64,000 bases of DNA, from assembly GCA_963810905.1 (NCBI GenBank), contig CAWEPG010000001.1:248001-312000 (forward strand), given 5' to 3'. This DNA is from CAWBAT01 sp963810905. Its GTDB lineage: Bacteria > Acidobacteriota > Terriglobia > Versatilivoradales > Versatilivoraceae. Both the position numbers and the translations under genes were made by a program. The notes beneath the pieces were generated by a model, which was not told the DNA's origin, did not search any database, and was given only the letters and a program-made list of their open reading frames with translations. Below are positions 1 to 7,659 of the stretch, in pieces; within the stretch, counting starts at the first letter, position 1; every line of letters begins with the position of its first letter.

Positions 1-72
1 CAGTTTGGTCAAATGGTCCGATTTCGTGAACTCAAACAAGGAGAAAGTATTCTGAGCTTTTATCGCCTATGA
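1..72 (+). CDS. Partial 3' end of a gene, probably rsmD (16S rRNA G966 methyltransferase)
   Basis: Frame 1 is open from the left edge to a TGA at 70-72, giving only the last 23 residues, which end in LSFYRL. RsmD proteins typically end in a similar xSFYR motif, and rsmD commonly lies directly upstream of coaD in bacteria. The stop overlaps the coaD start as ATGA, so the two are translationally coupled. The catalytic part lies outside the window, so the name rests on the C-terminal motif and gene order only. Confidence 0.5.
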   Translation, partial: QFGQMVRFRELKQGESILSFYRL

Positions 73-560
73 GAAAAACGACAGCGATTTATCCAGGCTC
101 CTTTGATCCACTTACCAACGGCCATCTCGACATCATCGAAAGAAGCGCAAAGCTTTTCGATGAAGTGATCGTGGCCATTCTCGTCAACTTGGATAAGGAA
201 CCCCTTTTTACAGTAGAAGAGCGGGTGAGCATGACTCGCGCTATACTCAACCACCGGTTTCCCAATGTTCGGGTGGATATTTTTAATGGGCTGCTCGTCG
301 AATATGCCATCAAACAGCAGGCTCAGGTCATTGTCCGGGGGATTCGAGCTGTTTCTGACTATGAATATGAACTCCAAATGGCGCTGATGAATCGGCGCTT
401 GGAGTCTCGCCTCGAAACCGTTTTCATGATGGCAGCGGAAGCCTACAGCTACCTCAGCTCACGCCTGGTGAGGGAAGTCTTCAAATTAGGAGGATCGGTA
501 GACGGCCTCGTGCCATCCTTGGTTGAAGAGAAACTCAAAGAGAAAATCCAGAAGAAGTAA
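69..560 (+). CDS. coaD: Phosphopantetheine adenylyltransferase (CoaD)
   Basis: Catalyses the penultimate step of coenzyme A synthesis: ATP plus 4'-phosphopantetheine gives dephospho-CoA and pyrophosphate, in the cytoplasm. The 163-residue length is normal for the family. The nucleotidyltransferase signature GSFDPLTNGH is at residues 10-19 (TNGH being the T/HxGH motif), RGIRAVSDYEYE follows at about 90-101, and the C-terminal nucleotide-binding motif YLSSRLVREV is at about 128-137. The ATG overlaps the upstream stop (ATGA), which supports this start. The gene is intact, and the next gene converges on it from the opposite strand after 26 bases. Confidence 0.97.
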   Translation: MRKTTAIYPGSFDPLTNGHLDIIERSAKLFDEVIVAILVNLDKEPLFTVEERVSMTRAILNHRFPNVRVDIFNGLLVEYAIKQQAQVIVRGIRAVSDYEYELQMALMNRRLESRLETVFMMAAEAYSYLSSRLVREVFKLGGSVDGLVPSLVEEKLKEKIQKK

Positions 561-586
561 GTTCAATCCGTCTTGACCCCGACGGG

Positions 587-1057
587 CTAATGACTTCTTT
601 TCAAGCGGCCATTTCTGCTGAGTTGATGCGTCAATCGTCCCAAAGTTTTGTTCAGGAAATGGTCGCGAGAGAGAAACCCCAATATTGGTTTTCTTCTGCA
701 TCCCATCCGTTTCATCTCTTGCATCAATAAGAAATTTCCTTGGTCATAATGAAGTCCTTGCAAGAGTGTTTCCAGCGCCTTCTTGCGCTGTCCCGCTTTT
801 GTGTAGACCTTGCACAGATTGACATAAAGCTCAGGGTCGTAAGCGGCTTTCAAGAGCGCCGCCCGACAAAAATTGATGGCGTCTTGAAAATTTTGTTCGC
901 CAAGAGCCACAACAAGCCCGTAATAAGACAGGAAGAGAGGGTTCTCGGGATCTGATTTGATTGCTTGGCGAAAGGCGTTTGAGGCTTCTTGAATCCGATT
1001 CCGCCTGAGATACTCGATACCTCGATCGAATATTTCCTGCAGGGAATGGGGCGCCAT
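587..1057 (-). CDS. TPR-repeat protein
   Basis: A 156-residue protein without signal peptide or membrane segment. Residues about 8-110 form three tetratricopeptide-like helical hairpins, the first containing AFRQAIKSDPENP. The basic C-terminus contains LGFLSRDHFLNKTLGRL, a tail I have seen after TPRs in acidobacterial and deltaproteobacterial proteins (recollection, not a search). TPRs bind partner proteins, so a scaffold or regulatory role is likely but the partner is unknown. It converges with coaD, and the upstream 180 bases separate it from the prenyl synthase on the same strand. Confidence 0.8.
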   Translation of the reverse strand: MAPHSLQEIFDRGIEYLRRNRIQEASNAFRQAIKSDPENPLFLSYYGLVVALGEQNFQDAINFCRAALLKAAYDPELYVNLCKVYTKAGQRKKALETLLQGLHYDQGNFLLMQEMKRMGCRRKPILGFLSRDHFLNKTLGRLTHQLSRNGRLKRSH

Positions 1058-1235
1058 AATTTCCTCCCAATTAACGCACCGAGCCAGGAAGAATGTTCAA
1101 GAGCTCACGCTCAATCCAAGTATCGCTCGAATGGCATGAGTCCGCTCGAACAGAAAGTGCAACTAGTGGATATTAAATGCGTGAAGAAAATAGCACGAAA
1201 TGAAGAAGGGGATCAATGCCTTTAAGCGGATCCAA

Positions 1236-2135
1236 TCAGGATTTGCGGGAGAGTACGTAATCTGCCATCTCGCGAAGGAACCAGGCTGGCTCACCGAGGC
1301 TGGACAGGGCAGACTTGGCTTCTTGAATGCGTTCTCGAGCGTAGGCGTTGGAGCCATCGACACCCAATAATTCAGGGAAGGTCACCTTGTCGTGGGAGGC
1401 ATCACTTTTGACCGATTTTCCCATGACCTTGGCATCACCCGTGACGTTGAGGATATCGTCCGTTACTTGAAAGGCCAGCCCAAGATTAATCCCATATTGT
1501 GTTAGCGCCTTAGAGGTTGCGGTGTCCGCATCTGCCAGGAGGGCTCCGGTTTCGAGAGAAGCCACAATGAGTTGACCCGTTTTCATCAGACAGGTGGTCT
1601 CCAGGGTCTTCAGTTGGCGATCTCGGGAAAATCCCTCAATATCCATTACCTGGCCACCTACCATCCCCAAACTGCCAGCAGCTCGCGCGACGCAATAAGC
1701 AATTTTCTTGGAAACCGATGCTGCAACTTCGACTCCAGACCCCTCACTCAAGACGATCTCGAACGCCAGAGTGAGAAGAGCATCACCGGCAAGTACGGCT
1801 AATCCATCTCCATAGACCTTATGATTGGTCGGCACACCTCGCCGGAAGTCGTCGTCGTCCATACAAGGCAAATCGTCATGAATTAGAGAGTAGGTATGAA
1901 TGAGTTCTAGCGCACAGGCTGGTGGTAGGATTGCGTCTCCGGTTTGCCCAGCTACCTCGTAAGCCGCCACTGCAAGAATCGGTCGCAGTCGTTTACCGCC
2001 AGCAAAGACACTATAACGCATCGACTCGTGAAGGACCTTGGGCGATTGGGTCGATTGCGGCAAAAGCTGATCGAGGCAGCGATCGATGGCTTTCCTTTTT
2101 TCGTTGACGTAAGATTCAAATTGTTGGGAAGGCAT
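1236..2135 (-). CDS. ispA: Short-chain polyprenyl diphosphate synthase (IspA family)
   Basis: Condenses isopentenyl diphosphate with allylic diphosphates to make farnesyl- or geranylgeranyl diphosphate, the precursors of quinone side chains and undecaprenyl carriers. GGKRLRP at residues 46-52 binds the diphosphate. The first Asp-rich motif HDDLPCMDDDDFRRG is at 86-100 and the second, FQVTDDILNVTGD, at 222-234, so both Mg-binding sites are intact. The 299-residue length fits IspA. The two extra residues between the first-motif aspartates (DDxxxxD) are typical of bacterial FPP/GGPP synthases. Exact product length cannot be set from sequence alone. A divergent GNAT gene starts about 100 bases upstream. 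Confidence 0.93.
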   Translation of the reverse strand: MPSQQFESYVNEKRKAIDRCLDQLLPQSTQSPKVLHESMRYSVFAGGKRLRPILAVAAYEVAGQTGDAILPPACALELIHTYSLIHDDLPCMDDDDFRRGVPTNHKVYGDGLAVLAGDALLTLAFEIVLSEGSGVEVAASVSKKIAYCVARAAGSLGMVGGQVMDIEGFSRDRQLKTLETTCLMKTGQLIVASLETGALLADADTATSKALTQYGINLGLAFQVTDDILNVTGDAKVMGKSVKSDASHDKVTFPELLGVDGSNAYARERIQEAKSALSSLGEPAWFLREMADYVLSRKS

Positions 2136-2234
2136 GAGAAACGATTGGTGAAGTCGGAAAACGCGAACTACTTATTTTGGCGAAGCCTCACGAAAGTATA
2201 TTTTATCCGCTCGGGAATGAGAAGGAGGTTTTTG

Positions 2235-2723
2235 TTGAGTAATTTCAAAGTTGCTGTTCGCCACGCCGTCGCTGAAGATTGTGCCACTTGGTTGGCATTG
2301 GTTGATGCGCTCGCTTTCTATGAAAAACTTCAGCCGCCTGATGCCGGTGCACGGGAAAGACTCATGAAAGACGCTTTTGGTCCTCAACCGCGTTTCGATG
2401 TGTATGTGGCTGAGATCTCAGAAAAGATTGTAGGGTACGCGATTACACTGGAGACGTACTCTTCATTTCTGGCACTTCCGACGCTCTTCCTCGAGGATAT
2501 CTTTGTTCTTTCCGAGCATCGAAAGTGCGGGGTGGGTTCCGAACTATTCAAGTACTGCGTTCGAGAAGCGTACCGCCGCAATTGTGGAAGGATGGAATGG
2601 ATGGTCCTCGAATGGAACGAATTGGCACAAGATTTCTATGAGCGTATGGGGGCAGGGCGCTTAGCCGAATGGGTGCCCTATCGCATGGATCGCTCTTCAA
2701 TGAAATCAATCTTGCTAAGCTAA
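2235..2723 (+). CDS. GNAT-family N-acetyltransferase
   Basis: A 162-residue GCN5-related acetyltransferase. Residues about 70-110 form beta4, the acetyl-CoA binding loop and alpha3: LEDIFVLSEHRKCGVGSELF, in which RKCGVG corresponds to the R/QxxGxG/A loop. The later ELAQDFYERMGA is the usual beta5/alpha4 region. An upstream ATG (2217) is in frame, but I choose TTG at 2235 because AAGGAGG (2222-2228) lies six bases before it and the protein then starts MSNFKVAVRHA, a typical GNAT beginning. GNATs of this subgroup (spermidine acetyltransferase-like) modify small amines; the substrate is unknown. Confidence 0.82.
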   Translation: MSNFKVAVRHAVAEDCATWLALVDALAFYEKLQPPDAGARERLMKDAFGPQPRFDVYVAEISEKIVGYAITLETYSSFLALPTLFLEDIFVLSEHRKCGVGSELFKYCVREAYRRNCGRMEWMVLEWNELAQDFYERMGAGRLAEWVPYRMDRSSMKSILLS

Positions 2724-2884
2724 TCGAATTGCTTTCTTTTTGGGCAATTAAATGCTCAAAGAAGGCAGCGTGATTCTTAAAGCCTGAAAAAAGATGAACC
2801 TAGAATCAAAAAAAGTCGCTGTCTAAGGAAGAAATTGTAATTCGCTGGACAAAAACTTGCACAATGGGGAAAGGAATCTAGACA

Positions 2885-3286
2885 ATGATGATACTGTCTG
2901 AAACAGCGGATGGGTTTCGACTGAACCGTTTTGGCATCAAGAAAAGAGTTCCCATGCTCATCCATTTCAAAGCGGTGGGAATGGATGAAGCCGGCAAAGC
3001 GTTCGTTGACGACGTATACACAGTTAATGTGAGTGCAGGAGGGGGATGTCTCCGCCTTCGTCGCGGGGTCAAACGAGGGGAAAGTCTGACACTTTTGAGT
3101 CCTAAAGGAGCTTCCTTTACGATACTTGTCTGCTGGTTGAGGTACGATTCTAGAAGAAACGCTCGTTTCATAGGTTTCAAACTCATGGAACCCTTAAAAG
3201 ATTGGGTCTTGTCTCATGGAGACCAGGTTCTCCCACGCACTGAAGGATTAGCCTGCCTCGAGCCTGCGAGACCCATAAATATTTAG
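2885..3286 (+). CDS. PilZ-like domain protein
   Basis: A 133-residue soluble protein. Residues about 20-105 fit a PilZ beta-barrel, with NVSAGGG at 48-54 matching the (D/N)xSxxG half of the c-di-GMP motif and a hydrophobic strand pair ending ARFIGFKL. The other half, RxxxR, is not intact: the basic stretch reads RFGIKKR. The protein may therefore bind c-di-GMP weakly or not at all. It stands alone between a GNAT gene and the convergent pseudokinase. Two further PilZ proteins occur in this window, at 23974 and 33778. Confidence 0.75.
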   Translation: MMILSETADGFRLNRFGIKKRVPMLIHFKAVGMDEAGKAFVDDVYTVNVSAGGGCLRLRRGVKRGESLTLLSPKGASFTILVCWLRYDSRRNARFIGFKLMEPLKDWVLSHGDQVLPRTEGLACLEPARPINI

Positions 3287-3395
3287 GGCTCAAGCACTCA
3301 TTGTCTCGAGAGCTGAAGCTAACTACCTAAGTATCGACCGGGGGGCTTACCTTTGCTTTTGACGGGTTACGAACCGATCCCCCCGATGCGGATTC

Positions 3396-4340
3396 CTAGC
3401 GATCTTGGTCGCCGACAAAACGACGGAAGAAAGATCGTCGGGAAAAGGCGGAGTCTTTGGGTTTGAAGCTGGGCCGGTCGATTGACTCTCCCGTTCGAAT
3501 TCTTCTCAGGTCCTCAAGCAGAAACTCAGCGGAAGGATACCGCCTAGTCGGATCTTTCTGTAGGAGTGAGGAGATAATCTTTGCGAACCCCCGGTTGATC
3601 CCCGGCCGTATTGTTTCAACGCCTGGCAGCTCCCTCTGCTGGATCTGCCGGTAGAGTTCCTGAACATCCGTACCTAAGAATAGAAATTCACCGATCAACA
3701 GTTCATATAGGATGACCCCTAGTGCAAACAAATCTGACGATCCTTCAGGCCGGTATCCATTGACCTGCTCCGGAGCCAGGTAGGCATTTCGGGACAGGGG
3801 AGGGCGGCGTGGAGGTAAGGGCAGGTTGACGTGCGGTAGATCCTCAATTTCATTGAATAGCAACTCTTCAGGAAGACTAGTGAATCCAAACTCGAGCAAC
3901 TTGAGATCGCCTTCGTGAGTTAATAACAAATTATTTGAAGTTATTCTTCCATGAATCAAGCCGACATGATGCGCGGTGAGAAGTGCCTCCGCAGCCTGAA
4001 GGGCGATCTTATGGACCCTATCTTCTGGGGATTTTCCGTCGGCAATTTTCTCCGAAATCTCATGTCCATAGACAAATTCCATGGGAATAATTGTGAAATC
4101 TTCATGGAATTCAAGCGGCAGGGTTCTGACAATCTGGGGGTGATCGAGATAGGCGGCGAGCTGAATGTCTTCAATGAACTGGTGATGCTGCGGGATGGCG
4201 CGATCTAGTTGGCCCTTCAGGAGTTTGAGAAGGAAGGTTTGACGCTGCGCGGTATGGACAGACTTGAAAATAGCACCACTCTCACCTAAATCAAATCGAG
4301 CGAGAATCCGGTAATCACCAATATTCCGTCCGATCATCAC
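3396..4340 (-). CDS. Protein kinase-like protein, predicted pseudokinase
   Basis: A 314-residue Hanks-type kinase fold without a transmembrane segment. The ATP-anchoring lysine is plausible (LLKL, K39), the APE-like motif is YLAPEQ at 187-192, and SSDLFALG at 201-208 matches subdomain IX. The catalytic loop, normally HRDxKxxN, reads HGRITSNN at 130-137, so the catalytic Asp is Arg and the Lys is Thr. DFG reads EFG at 150-152. The glycine-rich loop is also poor. These changes predict loss of phosphotransfer and a scaffolding or allosteric role. It overlaps the upstream zinc-ribbon membrane gene by ATGA, so the two are co-translated. Confidence 0.85.
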   Translation of the reverse strand: MMIGRNIGDYRILARFDLGESGAIFKSVHTAQRQTFLLKLLKGQLDRAIPQHHQFIEDIQLAAYLDHPQIVRTLPLEFHEDFTIIPMEFVYGHEISEKIADGKSPEDRVHKIALQAAEALLTAHHVGLIHGRITSNNLLLTHEGDLKLLEFGFTSLPEELLFNEIEDLPHVNLPLPPRRPPLSRNAYLAPEQVNGYRPEGSSDLFALGVILYELLIGEFLFLGTDVQELYRQIQQRELPGVETIRPGINRGFAKIISSLLQKDPTRRYPSAEFLLEDLRRIRTGESIDRPSFKPKDSAFSRRSFFRRFVGDQDR

Positions 4341-4825
4341 GCTTTGATCAACAACAAATTCATGACGACCAAGAGAACTGAAATGACTACGTAGCTATAA
4401 AGCGAGACCTTCCAAAAGGCCATTGGAACGGCGTTTTCCGTGGAAGGCTGAAGGGTAACCAAATTAAATCCGCAGAAACGGCAGTAGGCGTCCGCGTAAG
4501 TTTTCCGGTGACATTCAGGGCAGGAAATCATCGCCACATTCTTGGTAACCGAGAATTCCTTGAAAACGAAATTCTCACGCCCCACGATGATGACCAAGAT
4601 CCCCACTCCCAAAAGCGTCAGGTCACGGACTAGGTGAACAAAATAACCATTGGGATAGGAAAGATGTTGCCCAGAGCTCTGAAGCACATATTGCCAGAAC
4701 GTCATGTTCAGGTTCATGCTTTGTTTGAAGACTCCGAGCAGCTCACAGTTGATTAAAATCTGAAGAGACAGTACCGTAATGCAGGCACCGGTCAGATAAC
4801 AGACCCATCCGACTATTTTCCGCAT
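4337..4825 (-). CDS. Membrane protein with a cytoplasmic zinc ribbon
   Basis: A 162-residue protein with hydrophobic segments at about 5-24, 68-82 and 142-160. Between the second and third lies a CPxC...CxFC zinc ribbon (C102, C105, C115, C118) of the type often placed beside membrane helices. Family not recognised. Its stop overlaps the start of the pseudokinase gene, and the 60-residue zinc-ribbon gene lies just upstream, so the three form one probable operon. I infer a membrane-tethered adaptor working with the kinase-like protein. Confidence 0.75.
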   Translation of the reverse strand: MRKIVGWVCYLTGACITVLSLQILINCELLGVFKQSMNLNMTFWQYVLQSSGQHLSYPNGYFVHLVRDLTLLGVGILVIIVGRENFVFKEFSVTKNVAMISCPECHRKTYADAYCRFCGFNLVTLQPSTENAVPMAFWKVSLYSYVVISVLLVVMNLLLIKA

Positions 4826-4846
4826 TCTAGTTTATCTCGAACTCAC

Positions 4847-5029
4847 CTAGGTTGATTTGGATCGCAGCTTCTTCACTCCGTCAAAGTAGCTATTCCAACT
4901 CGCTACACATTCGAGACACAAGGTCTCAAAAAGGGAAGAATTTAAGACCTTCCAATTTCGGAGCAACAAAGGGTTTCTGAAAACCGCATACCATCGTATC
5001 TTCTTGCCACAGCTCTTGCATTTCGGCAT
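4847..5029 (-). CDS. Small zinc-ribbon protein
   Basis: A 60-residue basic protein with two CxxC knuckles (C4, C7 and C38, C41), consistent with one structural zinc. No catalytic motif and no signal peptide. It lies 21 bases upstream of the membrane zinc-ribbon gene on the same strand. Small proteins like this are easily over-called, but the well-spaced cysteines and operon position support it. Function unknown. Confidence 0.65.
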   Translation of the reverse strand: MPKCKSCGKKIRWYAVFRNPLLLRNWKVLNSSLFETLCLECVASWNSYFDGVKKLRSKST

Positions 5030-5207
5030 AACGGCCTAATAGTGCAATGTTAACACGAGAGAGGAGTATATGGGAAGTCGGGTTCTGCCAGTTTTCCACC
5101 CACTCGCGGGTGGACACATCCTTTGAGGCGGTCTGAGTCCCGGCACGCGTGCCCGGTTTTCTCTATTCAAGTGCCATGCCGGAGACGGGATACCGCACCT
5201 CGGCGAC

Positions 5208-5226
5208 CCTGACGAAGTCCGTCAGG
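5208..5226 (-). terminator. Hairpin 25 bases downstream of ssb
   Basis: CCTGACG and CGTCAGG form a perfect 7-bp stem with a 5-base loop, starting 25 bases beyond the ssb stop. On the ssb strand there is no U-run after the stem, so it is not a classical intrinsic terminator; it may protect the mRNA 3' end. A separate 12-bp palindrome, GGCACGCGTGCC, lies at 5142-5153. Confidence 0.3.
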
Positions 5227-5250
5227 AAAAAGGGCTTATGTCTCCAATCC

Positions 5251-5679
5251 CTAGAAGGGAACATCATCATCTGTGATCTCCGGTTCAAATCCAGAGTTGG
5301 ACGAAGCTGCTGCTGCCACACCCTTTTCCTGGCGTGCTTCATCAGTCCGGGCAGAAAGCATGACCATATTGTCCGCCTGAACCTCTGTGGTGTATCGTTT
5401 ATTGCCCTCTTTATCCTCCCAACTCCGTGTCTGGAGGCGGCCTTCTATATAAACCAGTTTTCCTTTGTTCAAATATTGGCCGCAGATTTCCGCTAGCTTT
5501 CTCCAGGCAACAATATTGTGCCATTCAGTCCGTTGTTGCTTTTCGCCGCTCTGGTCTTTCCAGCTTTCGTCGGTCGCAATCGTGAATCGAGCGACTGGAA
5601 CACCGGTCTGAGTATATTTGACTTCCGGGTCTTTTCCTAACCGTCCAACTAGGATCACTTTGTTTACTGAATTAGCCAT
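5251..5679 (-). CDS. ssb: Single-stranded DNA-binding protein (SSB)
   Basis: Coats single-stranded DNA during replication and repair and recruits partners through its acidic tail. The N-terminal OB-fold is clear (VNKVILVGRLGKDPEVKYT near the start, then the conserved TEWHNIVAW and YIEGRLQTRSW). The C-terminal tip DDDVPF is the partner-binding peptide. I place the start at MANSVNK (5679), not the longer reading from 5703, because GGGAGG sits six bases upstream and SSBs begin this way. That gives 142 residues, a normal length. Confidence 0.96.
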   Translation of the reverse strand: MANSVNKVILVGRLGKDPEVKYTQTGVPVARFTIATDESWKDQSGEKQQRTEWHNIVAWRKLAEICGQYLNKGKLVYIEGRLQTRSWEDKEGNKRYTTEVQADNMVMLSARTDEARQEKGVAAAASSNSGFEPEITDDDVPF

Positions 5680-5764
5680 GTCAAACCTCCCTTTCCAATC
5701 CAATTTACTGCAGATGTGCCTGCAAAAATTTTCCCGAAGCCGACTGCGTACGAAAAAAAGTCTT

Positions 5765-6628
5765 CTAACGGCGCGGGGGGTGTTTTGCGGGAGCGGCCTT
5801 TTCGGTTACTGGGACGCCCAGAGAATTAAGTCGGTCTTTGGCAAGCTGTGCAGAATCTGAGCCAGGATACTTGGCAATCAAGAGTCTCAATTCCCTGATT
5901 CCCGCTTCTGTATTCTTACTCTCGAGGAGACTGTAAGCCTTCTTCAACTCGGCGGCAGCTACCTTGTCTCCTTTGGGATAGTTCTGAATTACTTTATCGA
6001 ATGCCTTGATTGCATCTGAAAATTTGCGCTGGACATAATAAGATTCACCAATCCAGTACTGCGCATTGTCGGAGAGCTCAGTGTCGGGGTAGTTCTTGAG
6101 GTATTCTTCAAACCCTTGCCTAGATAGATCGTAGCTGCCTTTTAGAAAATCACCATAGGCCGAATTATAAAGTTCCTCTGGTGAGGGAGGGCCGGTTTTC
6201 GCGGGTCCGGGGGCTCCTTGAGATGTTTGTTGGGGTTGATCTAGGACCTCCACTTTGGCTTTCGTCTCGGCAATTTGCTGAGAAAGTTTGGAGATCCGAT
6301 CCAGCAACAAGTCCAGGCTAGAATTTACGGCCGAGAACTGGCTATTCACGGATTCTATCTTGGCACCCACTGAAGCCTGAGTCTGCTGATTAGAGCCTTT
6401 TACCTCTTCCACACTCTTCTTCAAGATGGCGATTTGTTCGGCTAATTGTTCCACCAGTGTCTTTAGGACGGCTCCCTGCTGGTCAAAGCTCTTCTGCAAA
6501 TCGCGAATCTGTTGCTGTAAAAGAGTCATGTCGGCTTGAAGCCGGATAATTTCCTTACTCTCGCTGAAGAGCCAACCTGGAGTCAGATAGACAAAGAGTA
6601 AAGACAACACGAGTAGTCTTCTGGACAA
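5765..6628 (-). CDS. cpoB: Tol-Pal system protein CpoB (YbgF)
   Basis: A 287-residue periplasmic protein that coordinates peptidoglycan synthesis with outer-membrane constriction by Tol-Pal. The TTG start is followed by a signal peptide ending near residue 22 (WLFSES). A long Gln-rich coiled coil spans about 25-130, a Pro/Gly linker follows, and three TPR-like repeats occupy about 150-270. This order matches CpoB. It is the last gene of the tol operon, about 140 bases after pal. Confidence 0.9.
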   Translation of the reverse strand: MSRRLLVLSLLFVYLTPGWLFSESKEIIRLQADMTLLQQQIRDLQKSFDQQGAVLKTLVEQLAEQIAILKKSVEEVKGSNQQTQASVGAKIESVNSQFSAVNSSLDLLLDRISKLSQQIAETKAKVEVLDQPQQTSQGAPGPAKTGPPSPEELYNSAYGDFLKGSYDLSRQGFEEYLKNYPDTELSDNAQYWIGESYYVQRKFSDAIKAFDKVIQNYPKGDKVAAAELKKAYSLLESKNTEAGIRELRLLIAKYPGSDSAQLAKDRLNSLGVPVTEKAAPAKHPPRR

Positions 6629-6766
6629 CGCTATTCACCTCAGTTGCTAAAAGTCAATGGCTTAGATTCCATCATACCGAAAAGGCTCCACAAAACCAAT
6701 AGTGCAGACTTGTCCAATATACAACAACCCTGCAGAGGGCAGGGTTGTTACGGGGGTGGAAAAAAC

Positions 6767-7530
6767 CTACTGATTTGTCAGAGTAAAGTGAGCGCGGCGA
6801 TTTTTTTGCCAGCACTCTTCAGTGGAGTCGTGGCATACGGGCTGCTCCTTGCCATAGCTAATCGCTGTCATCCGGTCCGCCGAAATTCCGAGTGAGACAA
6901 GATAGCTTTTTACGGAATTAGCTCTTCGGTCGCCCAAGCCCAGGTTGTACTCTTCGCTGCCCCGTTCGTCACAGTGTCCCCCGATGGAGAACTTGATAAA
7001 GCCATTTGCTTTCAGGAAGGTCGCAGCAGTAGCCAGTGTCGGCTTGGCATCGTCGCGGATATCGGATTTATCATAATCAAAATACACATCCCGCACATCT
7101 TCATTAAATAGCTCAGCTAGCGATTTCACGGCAGGACCCGCTGTTGTTTGCGGGGGTGGGGGCGTATTAAGGGATACCTGTGCCGTGGCTGTCGTGATTC
7201 CCCCTTCTCCTTTTGCGGTGAGCGTGTAGGTCGTTGTTGCGCTGGGGGAGACCGCACGGTTGCCTCCGGTGCTGACGTCGCCGATGCCGGGCTCGATGGT
7301 CACATTCGTAGCGCCAGTCGTGCTCCACGTCAAAGTTGAAGACTCTCCCTTTTCAATCGAAGAAGGGCTGGCGGAAAAACTTACAGTGGGTTTGGCAATT
7401 TCTGCTTTCGGCTTGAGGAGGAGGCGGTGCGGATGAAACAGGGGCTGATTTCTTCTTGCATCCTCCTAAGAGCAATAACAATAGCAGGGTAAGAATTATC
7501 GTGCTTGAGAATATGATTTTACGTTTCATG
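6767..7530 (-). CDS. pal: Peptidoglycan-associated lipoprotein Pal (frameshifted in this sequence)
   Basis: Anchors the outer membrane to peptidoglycan and is the target of TolB. The ATG at 7530 opens a lipoprotein signal of 22 residues ending LLGG before Cys23. The mature part has a Pro-rich linker, an Ig-like segment (TLTWSTTG, TTTYTLTAKG) and a C-terminal OmpA domain with FDYDKSDIR and GGHCDERGSEEYN. The frame breaks near 7406-7408: the coding strand reads GCCGAAAGCAG, and dropping one A from the AAA run restores a continuous protein (AEAEIAKPTVSFSAS). Since pal is normally needed for envelope stability, a sequencing error is likely. The Ig-like linker is reminiscent of acidobacterial Pal proteins. 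Confidence 0.92.
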
Positions 7531-7659
7531 ATCAGTTCCTTCCTCTAGTAGAAATTGAAGTCGTTTGCTGGGGCGAACTATGGATGACTCGAGCGAATAA
7601 GTTAAGTCAAAATCCGCAGTAAGTTTATTCGATAAAGCTAAGAATTCGAAAGGAAAAAG

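Noticed and set aside
7140..7180. Low-complexity Pro run in Pal as a coding error
   Set aside because: It is a normal linker in the intact frame and does not need correction.
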